From Hippopus hippopus (Eukaryota; Mollusca; Bivalvia; Cardiida; Cardiidae): 64,000 bases of DNA. Below the pieces are notes generated by a model that made no database searches, had not been told where the DNA came from, and worked only from the letters and a program-made list of their open reading frames with translations. Location of the stretch: positions 37,770,011-37,834,010 of the forward strand of contig OX328096.1 of assembly GCA_946811185.2 (NCBI GenBank), read 5' to 3'. The translations under genes and the position numbers were made by a program. Shown here piece after piece: positions 1 to 8,552 of the stretch. Positions within the stretch are counted from its first letter, which is position 1, and each line of letters opens with the position of its first letter.

Positions 1-167
1 ACTGATGCTTCTGCATGCATAAATGTAAAGTAGATAGTTGTTCTACATGTACTTTTCTTATATTATGTTCCATTGATAGAACCTAAAGAAAGTGGGTTAT
101 GTAGTAAGGCCTCTTTGCGACAAACGATCCTTAAAATGATTGCCGATATTTAAATTAATAAAATTAC

Positions 168-362
168 CTCTTCCTCAGTGCAGTCAGTCTGTTGTTGCTC
201 CTGGAGTTTTGTATGTTTAGTAGGAGAGTCATCGACATCAACAGGAGTTGAAGCTGACCACTGGTTCCCCTTTTTAACCTTCTGCGGGCTGGGGTCTGGT
301 GAAGCCGTTGCTGCTAACTCAGCAGCAACGGCAAGACGCGCCTTTTTACCTTTTCGCGGCAT
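168..362 (-). CDS. candidate first coding exon, unknown protein
   Basis: An ATG on the - strand opens a basic, Pro/Ser-rich reading frame beginning MPRKGKKARL. It runs about 65 codons to a good splice donor (GAG followed by GTAATT on the - strand) at 167/168, after which the frame soon meets stops in what would be intron. The gene would continue left of the window. The product is unrecognised. Its N-terminus is lysine/arginine-rich and low in complexity, as in chromatin proteins or in the gag-like start of some retroelements, so a transposon origin is possible. The upstream side is the GATCG-rich array at 465-985. Only the start codon, the donor and the open frame support the call. Confidence 0.35.
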
Positions 363-464
363 CAGTGTGTACTTATGTCTCCGAGTACCAAGCGACTAAT
401 GAGAGACGGCTTGATCTTCGCGCCTTTTTTGAAGGAACGTGTTCAAGGTCAGTGCGCTTGTGTA

Positions 465-985
465 AGGTCGGGTAGCGATCGGGTACACTCGAGTAGCGAT
501 CGAGTATGCTCGAGTAGTGATCGTGTACGATCGGGTAGCGATCGAGTGAAATCGAAAGGGATCGGGTATGGATCTGGGAGCGATCGACTACGGTCGTATA
601 GAGATCGTCTTGATCTGGACATCGGCTTGAGTATGAATCGTGTTGATCGAGTAAGCATCGGGTAGTGGTCGAACTGAGGTCGAGCTGATCGTGTTCTGAT
701 CGGCAAATATTTCAATCCCGATATAGGTAGATCTCTACACGATCGTTTCTCGACTGACCCGACCTCTACTAGACTGATTCTCGATTTATTCTCGATGGCT
801 TCCCGAGCTTTTTGCTACACGATCCCTACTCGAATATTTTTGACATGTCAAAAATTCTCGGGAAGGAAGCCCGAGTGATGCCGACCAAAGTAGACAGTCC
901 CGACCGCTCCCGCCGAACAAGCTCGATCAGCCCCCGACCGCATGATCGGGTTTGATCGAGTTAATCTGATCGGCAGTGTAAACAG
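465..985. repeat. GATCG-rich degenerate array, about 21-bp period (two 10-11 bp half units)
   Basis: GATCGGGTA, GCGATCGAGTA and CTCGAGTA words recur every 10-11 bases, and pairs of them make a unit of about 21 bases. The array is clearest from 465 to 600 and decays toward 985, where inverted versions also occur. A 7-residue reading (GSDRVHS-like) repeats on the + strand and an RSLPD-like reading on the - strand. These open frames are a consequence of the 21-base period and are not annotated as genes. The array abuts the broken 3' end of the LTR element at about 985. Confidence 0.7.
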
Positions 986-2343
986 GGCATTATATACGGA
1001 CAAAGTGCTTGGCTTTCAAAGGCTTAAAAGGGACAGGTAAAAGAACTAAAACTTGGTCTCCTGGTTTGAAAACGCTGGATTTAGACTGTTTGTCATATCG
1101 TTCTTTCATGCTTGTTTGAGTAGAGCGAAGATTGTCCTGAGCAAGTTCACAAGCTTTGGATAGTTTAACTCTAAAATCAGAAACGTAATTTAAAAGGTTT
1201 AAAGAAGTGTCATCTTCAGAGAGAAGTTTCTCTTTGTAAAAATTTTTTAAAAGACCTCTGACAGAATGTCCAAAAACCAAAGAGAACTGAACCCAAGAGA
1301 TTCTTGAACAGATTCTCTAACAGCAAACAGTAAAAGATGAATTACTTCATCCCAATCTCCACCTGTTTAGTGATAGTCTTTATCATGTTTTTAAGTGTTT
1401 GATGAAATTTCTCGAGAGCTCCTTGGCTCTCTGGATGATAAGCAGAAGTTGATTGATTGATTGAATGGTGTTTTACGCCGCTTTCAACATTATTTCAGTC
1501 ATATCACGGCGACAGCTCACATATTTATGTATTTCCTGGGTTTTACCAGTACTAGGCTAGGGCTCTGAAGTGTCTTGCCCAAGGACACTCCCACGAAAAG
1601 CCCAGTGGATCCAGTGCGACTCGAAGCCGGGGTCTCCAGGTTACGAGTCCCGCACTTTACCACTGACCCACGCAGGACCCTAGAGAAGCAGAAGACTTGT
1701 ATTGATGAATGTCTAACTCATACATAACTTGTTGAAAAATACCGGACATAAAGTTAGAGCCCTGATCTGACTGGATGATTTAGGAAGTCCAACCAAAGTA
1801 AAAAAAAAACTTAATAAGAGCTTTGATAATCGTTTTGGCTTTATTATTCCTTAAAGGTATAGCTTCAGGAAATCTTGTAGAAGTACACATGATATTGAGT
1901 AAGTATTCATTCCCAGATTTAGATTTTGGTAAAGGACAAACACAATCAATAAGAACTCTACCATGCTCTTCAAAAGCTGGAATATGATGAAGAGGCGCGC
2001 GAGGAATTTTCTGATTTGGCTTCCCGACAACTTTGCAACTATGACATGACTTGCAGAACTTAGAAACATCCTTTTTCATGCATGGCCAAAAGTAATGATT
2101 AAATACCTTATAGTAAGTCTTAGTAACTCCAATATGACCAGCTAAAGGATTTTCATGCGCCATTTTTAAACATTTTGGGTAAGACAATTTTATGTTTAAC
2201 AGCCCAGTCAACATCTGCTGGTACTTCAGTGGGTCTCCACTTTCGCATAAGAACACCATTCTTGAAATAATATCCAACAGGTACTGAAGAAATATCATTT
2301 TCAAACAAGACCTTATTGAAAAGATTGGAAATCTCAGAGTCAT
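986..2343 (-). pseudogene. integrase of the Gmr1-like element, frameshifted and SINE-interrupted
   Basis: The N-terminal HHCC zinc finger is visible at about 2160-2030 (GHIGVTKTYYKVF, then FCKSCHSC), followed by the catalytic core: the first Asp in VLIDCVCPLP, RFPEAIPL, then after a frameshift the second Asp in IIQSDQGSNFMS at about 1760, and the catalytic Glu in YHPESQGALEKFHQTLK at about 1440-1390. So all three D,D(35)E residues survive, but in different frames. The C-terminal part (1280-990) carries VFGHSVRGLLK and FKPGDQVLVLLPVP, typical of gypsy integrase C-terminal domains. A SINE sits between the second Asp and the Glu. The reading stops shortly after the FKPGDQ block, at the truncated end of the element. 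In life the protein would insert the cDNA into host DNA; this copy cannot be made intact. Confidence 0.8.
1449..1685 (-). mobile_element. tRNA-derived SINE inserted in the integrase, 9-bp TSD
   Basis: The - strand reads from a tRNA-like head with A-box-like TGGGTCAGTGGTAAAGTG (about 1672-1655) and B-box-like GGCTTCGAGTCGC (about 1630-1618) to a conserved body containing GTTTTACGCCGC read in reverse, and a GATT-repeat tail near 1450-1465. A perfect direct repeat AAGCAGAAG at 1440-1448 and 1686-1694 flanks it. Removing the SINE and one copy of the repeat brings the integrase halves together. This is a clean nested insertion and dates the SINE as younger than the LTR element. Confidence 0.85.
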
Positions 2344-3300
2344 TTTTTGTTTAATAAGTAAATTCTCACGAGAGAAAACTTGAGATCCATGAGAAATCTC
2401 ACTTGAAAAAATTAAGACTTGGTTTGTGAGAATCTACATCTAAATCGCGTGAAAGAGAGGACCTAATATCCTTTTTAGGTATGTCACAGTGAGGCATAAA
2501 AGCAGTAGTGTCACTACTGGAAGAAAGGACATTTGAAGGACGGTGAAAACCGTGGAATACTACACTAAAATTATTACCACCAGTAACGACCAAAGGTTTC
2601 AAAAAATCCTTTGAAAAATGAGAAGAAAACTGACTTTTTTCAGAAGTAACCTTTTCAGGTAATTTAGAGAAATTCCCATTAAGTCCATCATAGTCCTTTT
2701 CAGGGAAAATAAACCTATCCTCACCATAGATTTCCTTTTGAGGAATTTGTGACGACAAAACGTCAACAGATCCTGTATCAGGTAATTCAGAATACTGATT
2801 TTAACTCTCAGAGTGAGGCAAAGAAGTTTAAAAACTATCGTCCTTATCAGAAAAAATCTGAGATAAGAGTGTGTCAGCCAGATCATACTCTGAAGAACTC
2901 TTATTGCAAGGAGTTTTAGACAAAATGGCTATTTGGGCCGTAGCACGAGTGACCGCACATGAAGGATACAAGTCAACAATTTCTTCCTCAATTGAGTCGA
3001 TGACCTCGTCCATCTTCGGCTTTTCAGTAACGAATGGGTTTGGAATAACCTTTCCACCTGTTAGGTCATGTCCCAATAAAAAAAAAAAAACTCCATCAAT
3101 GGGTAAAGAAGATCGAACACCCACGCTTACAGGACCAGAAACTTAATCTGACTTATGATGGAGAGGAACATTGACTAGGCCACACTCAACACCTTGAGGT
3201 AAAACACTCTCACCAGAAGAGGACTTCTCAGAAAAATGCAGAGTATCTGCTAATAATAAAGATTGAGAATCACCCATATATCTCAAAATTTCAACCCCCT
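2344..3300 (-). pseudogene. protease and protease-integrase linker of the Gmr1-like element
   Basis: The - strand reads an aspartic-protease-like segment from about 3290: ILRYMGDSQSLLLAD, where gypsy proteases have a DTG triad. The catalytic Asp is replaced by Tyr and the Thr by Met. It is followed by SGESVLPQGVECGLVNVPLH, an in-frame stop, then VGVRSSLPIDGV and LGHDLTGGKVIPNP (about 3120-3030), which is the stretch that normally follows protease in this group, then SCAVTRATAQ. The rest, down to 2344, is a Ser/Lys-rich linker with several frames and no recognised domain. The missing DTG and the frame breaks show it is inactive. Confidence 0.6.
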
Positions 3301-3689
3301 TTCCATTGGCTACGTCATTCAATAAACAGAGATAGGTGAAGAGATACAGCCCTCCAAAATAAAAGGTTCATAGACTTCCGAAAGTGAGGAGTCTGGTGAA
3401 ACGCAAACATCCTTAACTGTGGATAAATCCTGGGATACAGGCATAAGATTCCCATTGTTGGATAAAGGATCCTCATTACTGAGTACAGAATCCCCGCAAT
3501 TGGGTACAATATCCCTACTGGGTATAGAGGAATAAGAAAGATCCTAATTGGGAACAGACTGATTTGATTTATCCTTCACTTTAAGGCAAGGAGAAACCCC
3601 AGATGGCATAAATCTACAGTTGGTGAATGTTCGACTGAAGTAAAAGCACCCATAGGTTTCTTCTCTTTCTTAGCTTTAAGAACTTGGCA

Positions 3690-4842
3690 ATCGGGAATTA
3701 AGTGTCATTGGTTTTTTTTTTTTTTGTTTTTTTTTCAATAAACACAAAAAACAGAAGGCATTTTATCCTGTGAACTTGACTCAGAAACAGAAGTTTTCTG
3801 AGACGAAAAACCAGATTGGTTGTTAGAACCATGAACGTTTTTCTTCTAAGCATGGGAAGTAGAAGAATTGAAACGAGAAGTATTTTTCTCTTGACAGAAA
3901 TTATTCTTTTTGAAAATGGAACTTTGGGAACTCTTCTGAAAAATATGTTTGTGAGGGAGAAAGAACTCATCAGCCATTTCTGATGACTTTAGTAGCGTCT
4001 GTGCTCTATGTTCTGTAATGTGCTTTTTAATAGATGGATGAACACAATATTTTAATTCTTCAAGTAAAATCATTTCTTTCAAAATTTCAAAGTTTCTATC
4101 TACTCTTTCACTCATACACCACCTAACAAACAGACGTTTTTTCTCCCTTACAAACTCAGCATGTGTTCTGTCAGCTTCTTCTCTAAAATTTCTAAATTTA
4201 TGCCAATAAGCTTACGGAACTAGCTCATAGGCTCTAAGAATTGTTTCTTTTACATTTTTATAATCGCTAATCTGTTCCAGACTCAGAGATAAATAAACTG
4301 ATGATGCTTTGCCTGTTAAACTATTTTGAAATAAAATAGTATATTTGTCTAAGGACCAGTTAAGATCTTTGGCATTTTTTTCAAAGAGAAGAAAATTCTT
4401 GTCTACCTTCTTTTCTTGAAAAGCTGGAACAAAACGCATGTGTTTGGTAACATCAAAGTTATTTAATTTTTCTTTTTCAACAAAAAATACGAGCTTCTAT
4501 ATCTCTTTCTTTAATTTCGTTTCTAGTGCTAGTTTTTTCTCTCTGTAATTGTATCTCTAACTGCATTTTCTTTTCTTCTGTTTCTTTTTGTTGAGCCAAT
4601 TCCATTTCTTTTATTTCAATAGCGTCCGAAACTTCTTCTTTTGAAACATATTCCATAGTATTTTCTTCTATCTTTTCATATTCTACCAAATGAATATTTA
4701 TGACATCTAAAATTTGCTGTTTTTTGAAATATATTTTGACTGAAAAGCCTAACTCATCAGCTAATTGTAAAAGTCCTGTTCTTTTGAATTTAAAAAGCTT
4801 TTCTAAAGACAGATCTTCGAGGAATTTTCTACACTTGAAGGC

Positions 4843-4843
<1 letters not shown>
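3690..4843 (-). pseudogene. gag of the Gmr1-like element, frameshifted
   Basis: From the poly-A side the - strand reads AFKCRKFLEDLSLEKLFKFK and a helical ADELGFSVKIYFKKQQ block (4840-4700), then a strongly charged coiled-coil stretch rich in Glu, Lys and Gln (4690-4477), then a SCAN-like gag block containing FVPAFQEKKVDKNFLLFEK and ending RAYELVP (4439-4212), then FREEADRTHAEFVREK-like and MSERVDRNFEILKEM sequence (4200-3846). A decayed zinc knuckle (FCVY, a stop where the next Cys should be, then HLIPDCQVLKAK) lies near 3750-3680, interrupted by a poly-A run. Gag would form the cytoplasmic particle. The left breakpoint of the segmental duplication cuts this gene at 4519, so a fragment of it reappears at 25494-25670. 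Confidence 0.65.

Positions 4844-4878
<35 letters not shown>
4844..4878. repeat. homopolymer T tract, 35 nt
   Basis: A run of 35 T on the + strand lies between the primer binding site and gag of the LTR element. It is absent from copy 2 because a deletion there removes this interval. Confidence 0.95.
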
Positions 4879-4882
<4 letters not shown>

Positions 4883-5023
4883 AAGAAAGTGACACAATAA
4901 TAAAAATACTTACAAAAATTCTATGACAAAAATAAATGATAAATATTCACTACTTTGACAATAAAATAGCTGTTATAAACGGACTAAGATACAGTTATAC
5001 ACTAAAACTCTACAATTTTTCGT

Positions 5024-5041
5024 ATCCCGGGCGAGCCCCCA
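5024..5041 (-). promoter_or_regulatory. primer binding site matching tRNA-Pro 3' end
   Basis: The - strand reads TGGGGGCTCGCCCGGGAT, six bases inside the LTR end. It differs at one base from the complement of the tRNA-Pro 3' end used as primer by several retroviruses and LTR elements. It would prime minus-strand DNA synthesis. In copy 2 (about 25722-25740) it has decayed further. Confidence 0.75.
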
Positions 5042-5047
5042 ACAATT

Positions 5048-5358
5048 TATCACGGTGTCTTGAATACCGAATGGCTACGGCTTAAATGACGGTGTAATAG
5101 ATTTTAAAAAAGAACAGGAGAGTTTCACTATGTTTTGAAATTTAATAATTCAAAACACAGTAATTTACAACACAAATCATAATATAAGTTCCTACTTACA
5201 CTTCAAAGAGTCCAAACAATTCAAACTGTCCTATTACAATTCCGTTAATCCAGAATCCAAGAAAATCACACAGAACACATAAAGTCCTAGTCTCAATAGA
5301 ACTCAAAAAAACTGCGAATCCAACTATGATAAAGACAGCGTAAGAGTTAAAGGTGATA
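5048..5358 (-). repeat. 5' LTR of the Gmr1-like element, copy 1
   Basis: A segment of about 311 bp bounded by TATCAC and GTGATA on the + strand, immediately outside the tRNA-Pro primer site. In copy 2 the inner end reads TGTCAC, the more usual form, which suggests the ancestral termini were TGTCAC...GTGACA. No second LTR was found in the window, so the ends rest on the primer site and terminal motifs only. Confidence 0.55.
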
Positions 5359-6398
5359 CCAAGTAGAATGTTTGGTCTTTAAATCGTTTCCAACCTTCCG
5401 TCAAAAACGTCAATCGAAAAACTTTTCTCCTTCCCCCAACCCTTCAGTGTTTGGGCCCTTGTATATCGTCACAGAAGAATCAAGTACACCCGGAAGCTAC
5501 CGGAAGTATTGTCGAGAGAACACCGGGGATTTCCCTATGAACGTATATGCTGGATTATGGCAAAAATAACATTTTTTTGAGAACAAGATATGGACCTATC
5601 ATACAAATAGTTAAGTACCCACATTACTTTCGATTAAAACCATGAGCTAATTACAGAGTAATTATGAAAGACTATTCCGCGTACATCTTGTTTGTTAACA
5701 AAACATCGAAAGTATTAGAAGAGTCACGAACATTCAGTAACACAGTGTACCAAGTAAGTCGTTGCGTGATATGGATCTGTTTTGTAAAAACCGGCAGAAT
5801 TATATTGTAGAATGGTCCATTGACATACATTTCAACAACAGCAAAAATCATATAGATCTAGTCAGGTCTGCCTGTGCAGACTGATATGGGTCAATAATTT
5901 TTGCAGATGCATTAAGCTCCCTTTTCACAGAGCATGACTCGTTTACAAACTCAGCCTCTTTTGACAGCTGAAAATACAATCCATCGAAACTACGAAATGT
6001 TTTTATCCAACAGGTTTGACTAAAACCAGCGAACGGTTATAAAATGGATATATAAAATATATAATATATAAAATATATAAAATGTGGATATAAAAACAGA
6101 CAGTATGTGTTTGCAGTCTGATCTTGATCTATGCCGTTCGCAAGAGCTTTTCTTTTCCTCTGGCTCTGCAAGAGTTAAACTAATGAAGCTAGAGATATGT
6201 TTTCTCTTTTCCTGACGACGAAAAGGGAAGTCTGTATGATTTTCCATAATTTGATCGTTTTAAGTCCAAATCTATCTCTGGGCTCTTAAACAACCACATG
6301 CCATGCCGTGTGTTTAAAAAATCACAAGTGTCAAGCAGAAACACATATAGGTATAATTTCCAATCTAACAAAAATATAGTGCCGCTTTTCCTGCGGCG
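5359..6398. other. no gene recognised; MITE fragments only
   Basis: Short open frames occur on both strands and are nearly identical in copy 2, but none has a recognisable domain or good splice context. A fragment of the GAGCCATGCTCTG MITE family lies at about 5812-5942, and a fragment of the TCTGATCTTGATCTA family lies at about 6095-6180. AT-rich ATATATAAAATAT repeats occur at 6040-6085. Confidence 0.5.
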
Positions 6399-6623
6399 AC
6401 ACGATTATGGAATGCCATAGCAGAAAATATTCAAGATATAAAAACACTATCAAGATATTTAAACTATTCAATCAAGATAGTCGCAATTATACCAAAATGA
6501 TATATAAATTTGATATATGAAAGCAAAATTATCATATCAAAATATAAAACCACTTCAAGACAAATAAATATACTTCAAGATGTAAAAACAGCATCAACAT
6601 TTTAAAAACCACACCAAGACTCA

Positions 6624-6672
6624 CGTGACCAATCAAGACTCACGTGACCACAAAATCCACGACGTCATCACT
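6624..6672 (+). promoter_or_regulatory. E-box / CCAAT / E-box / CRE-like cluster in the left inverted repeat
   Basis: Within 50 bases there are two TCACGTGAC palindromes (CACGTG E-boxes) separated by a CCAAT-containing spacer, then ACGTCA. The same set lies in inverted orientation in the right arm (about 8226-8270). The cluster is 85-135 bp upstream of the ATG at 6758. It is conserved in copy 2. A promoter role is inferred from motif identity and spacing. Confidence 0.45.
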
Positions 6673-6757
6673 TGGCGAAAAGAACGTACACACACTGCTG
6701 CTGCTTGACTGTTGACAGTCACACTGTCATTTTTTATTCTGCGTTTTAACGTTAATC

Positions 6758-7156
6758 ATGGACCAACCAGACGAAGTTACTCGGCTCTTTAGACATTCGC
6801 AGTTCCAAGATCTCATGAGAGACCTCAGCAGGAGTGTTTCAGATGCCCCTTCAAATGTCGTAGTTCTGCGTGCATTGAATGTACAATGCGAGCGTAGTCG
6901 TCAGTCGTATCTCTGTAGTATTCTGCAATGTTTATGTCAAAAGTTTCAGCCTGTGCACAGGCCTCGGCAACATAGCGAGGGAGAAATAAAAGGAATTCAG
7001 TCAAATCATCAGGATGGTTTCGAGAACGAGGAGGCATTTTACTTTCATTTTATTCTTATCCACGAACAGAAGAAACATCATGCATGTCACCTGGTCATGC
7101 TGCCATACATCTACTACACTGCTACATGTACATGGCCCTCAGAGTATAGTAAATAG
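6758..7156 (+). CDS. hypothetical 132-aa protein of the long-TIR element, copy 1
   Basis: An ATG 85-135 bp downstream of the E-box/CCAAT cluster opens a 132-codon frame beginning MDQPDEVTRLFRHSQFQDLM. It is maintained in copy 2 (27469-27867) with a few residue changes and no stop. The first 60 residues are Arg/Ser/Leu-rich and predicted helical by eye; the C-terminal half is His/Cys-containing. I recognise no domain. An overlapping frame on the opposite strand (7037-6825) is also open in both copies and looks at least as protein-like, so only one of the two may be real. Confidence 0.3.
   Translation: MDQPDEVTRLFRHSQFQDLMRDLSRSVSDAPSNVVVLRALNVQCERSRQSYLCSILQCLCQKFQPVHRPRQHSEGEIKGIQSNHQDGFENEEAFYFHFILIHEQKKHHACHLVMLPYIYYTATCTWPSEYSK
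6825..7037 (-). CDS. hypothetical 70-aa helical protein of the long-TIR element, copy 1
   Basis: The - strand frame starts MPPRSRNHPDDLTEFLLFLP and continues with an amphipathic helix containing YVAEACAQAETF and IVHSMHAELRHLKGHLKH. It is open in both copies. An upstream - strand segment near 8267-8092 ends at a strong splice donor (AAG followed by GTAAGGAT), so this frame could be the second exon of an element-encoded gene transcribed from the right inverted repeat. No clear acceptor precedes the ATG and no family is recognised. Confidence 0.3.
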   Translation of the reverse strand: MPPRSRNHPDDLTEFLLFLPRYVAEACAQAETFDINIAEYYRDTTDDYARIVHSMHAELRHLKGHLKHSC

Positions 7157-7294
7157 CACAATTCCTGCGTCGTCGACAAAAAACCAAGACACCGACTTGA
7201 AAATTTCCTTCAAACACCAACCTGCAAACAAAGAGACATGTTCTCAGTCTAAATGCAATATAAAACTGCTAAATAGCCACAACAAATCATATGA

Positions 7295-7945
7295 ATACTG
7301 TACCAGCATTTTCTCCTTTTCCCACAATGTTTTCATAGCTTTAATCTCCTAGGTCACGAAAACCTGGGATTGTTTGGGAAAGGATTAATGATCCATCGGG
7401 TGAAGGCTTTTGAAAGAGTTGAGAACAAGTATTTTCTCCTTTTCTCGCAATGTTTTAAAAAACTTTTAACTCAAGGTCTTAAAAACACCACAGTTTTGTA
7501 AAAATTTAACTCTATACTACACAATCCCGACTTATAACGACTCTGAAAGAGCAGGCTTTTGAAAACATTGTGGTAAGAGGAGAAAATGCTGGTAACCGGA
7601 AGAAATATTCCGCAATGTTTTCTACCCTCTTACAGACAGAAATCATTATTTTATCACTGATTAATTTGTCGTCTGCAAATGCTTTGAAGTTGATCAAATC
7701 CGAAAATTTGTCATTTAGTACGGAGTTGACAGAAATATGAGTGTAAGCCTTTACCACATGTATAATCCTGAGTTTTAAACTTCCTGGTAGTCTTTTGAAA
7801 ACATTGTGGGAAAAGGAGAAAATCCTGGTAACCAGCATTTTCTCCTTTTTCCACAGTGTTTTCTATCCAACTGGAATGAGAAATCATGATTCCTACATGA
7901 TTAATGGCCTCTGTACATGCTTTCAGTTTGATCATTAGAGTTGAG
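7295..7945. repeat. cluster of TTAA-type palindromic MITE fragments, copy 1
   Basis: Four fragments of the GGAGAAAATGCTGGTTACC family lie head to tail or inverted (about 7295-7390, 7400-7512, 7515-7725, 7745-7945). Each is recognised by AAACATTGTGGGAAAAGGAG or its complement. They are nested inside the long-TIR element. Confidence 0.75.
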
Positions 7946-8552
7946 ATGAATGATTAACTTGATCTTAAATCTACAGGATTGCATTCTGCAATGTTCCGGT
8001 AAACTGTGGAAAGGTCATGACCTTTTAGTTTCGCATTTGCAGATGGGCTTTATTTCATATTTTAAAATCATTCAGGGCACCAGTATCAATCCTTACCTTC
8101 AAATCTGCAGTCAAATCTTGCCTTTTCTTAATGGCCACTTCGAATATTTCACGCCTTACTATACACTGACACCATGATGTACTAGGCCTACACACTACAC
8201 TGGAACAGAATGTGGTACTGTGAGTGATGTCATGGATTTTGTGGTCACGTGAGTCTTGTTTAGTCACGTGAGTGTTGGTGTGGTTTTTAAAATGTTGATG
8301 CTGTTTTTACATCTTGAAGTATATTTATTTGTCTTGGTGTGGTTTTTAAAATGTTGATGCTGTTTTTACATCTTGAAGTATATTTATTTGTCTTGAAGTG
8401 GTTTTATGTTTTGATATGATAATTTTGCTTTCATATATCAAATTTATATATCATTTTGGTATAATTGAGACTATCTTGATTGAATATTTTAAATATCTTG
8501 ATAGTGTTTTTATATCTTGAATATTTTCTGCTATGGCATTCCATACACGATA

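Larger units (their letters stand above)
985..5358 (-). mobile_element. Gmr1-like Ty3/gypsy LTR retroelement, 3'-truncated and decayed
   Basis: Read on the - strand, the order is 5' LTR (5358-5048), primer binding site, poly-A tract, gag, protease, linker, integrase, then an abrupt end at about 985. The step from the protease-proximal segment to the integrase zinc finger is only about 0.6 kb, too short for RT and RNase H. Residue-level features (a SCAN-like gag block, the LLGHDLTGGKV segment after protease, HPESQGALE in integrase) match the Gmr1 group, in which integrase lies before RT. RT would then lie beyond the truncation. The alternative is an ordinary gypsy element that lost RT internally. 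Frameshifts and stops show that it is dead. No 3' LTR is seen. The element predates the 20.6-kb duplication, whose left breakpoint falls in its gag at 4519. Confidence 0.65.
6407..8544. mobile_element. 2.1-kb DNA transposon with long terminal inverted repeats, copy 1
   Basis: The ends are ATGGAATGCCATAGCAG at 6407 and its reverse complement ending at 8544. The left arm spans about 6407-6671 and the right about 8225-8544; each is some 260-320 bp and they are highly similar as inverted copies. The right arm contains an extra 62-bp tandem duplication. Flanking 8-mers ACACGATT (6399-6406) and ACACGATA (8545-8552) look like an 8-bp target-site duplication with one mismatch. Long arms with an 8-bp duplication suggest a Mutator-like or hAT-like relative, but no transposase is recognised, so the superfamily is open. 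Confidence 0.75.

Noticed and set aside
375..715. Open frames on both strands reading GSDRVHS-like and RSLPD-like peptide repeats
   Set aside because: They follow from the 21-bp DNA period; both strands are open over the same bases and there are no splice or start signals of quality.
985..4518. A second LTR that would complete the retroelement
   Set aside because: No sequence matching the 5048-5358 LTR was seen left of the integrase; the element simply stops at about 985.
4700..4900. + strand frame ending in a poly-Phe tract
   Set aside because: It is the antisense of the retroelement gag plus the T homopolymer.
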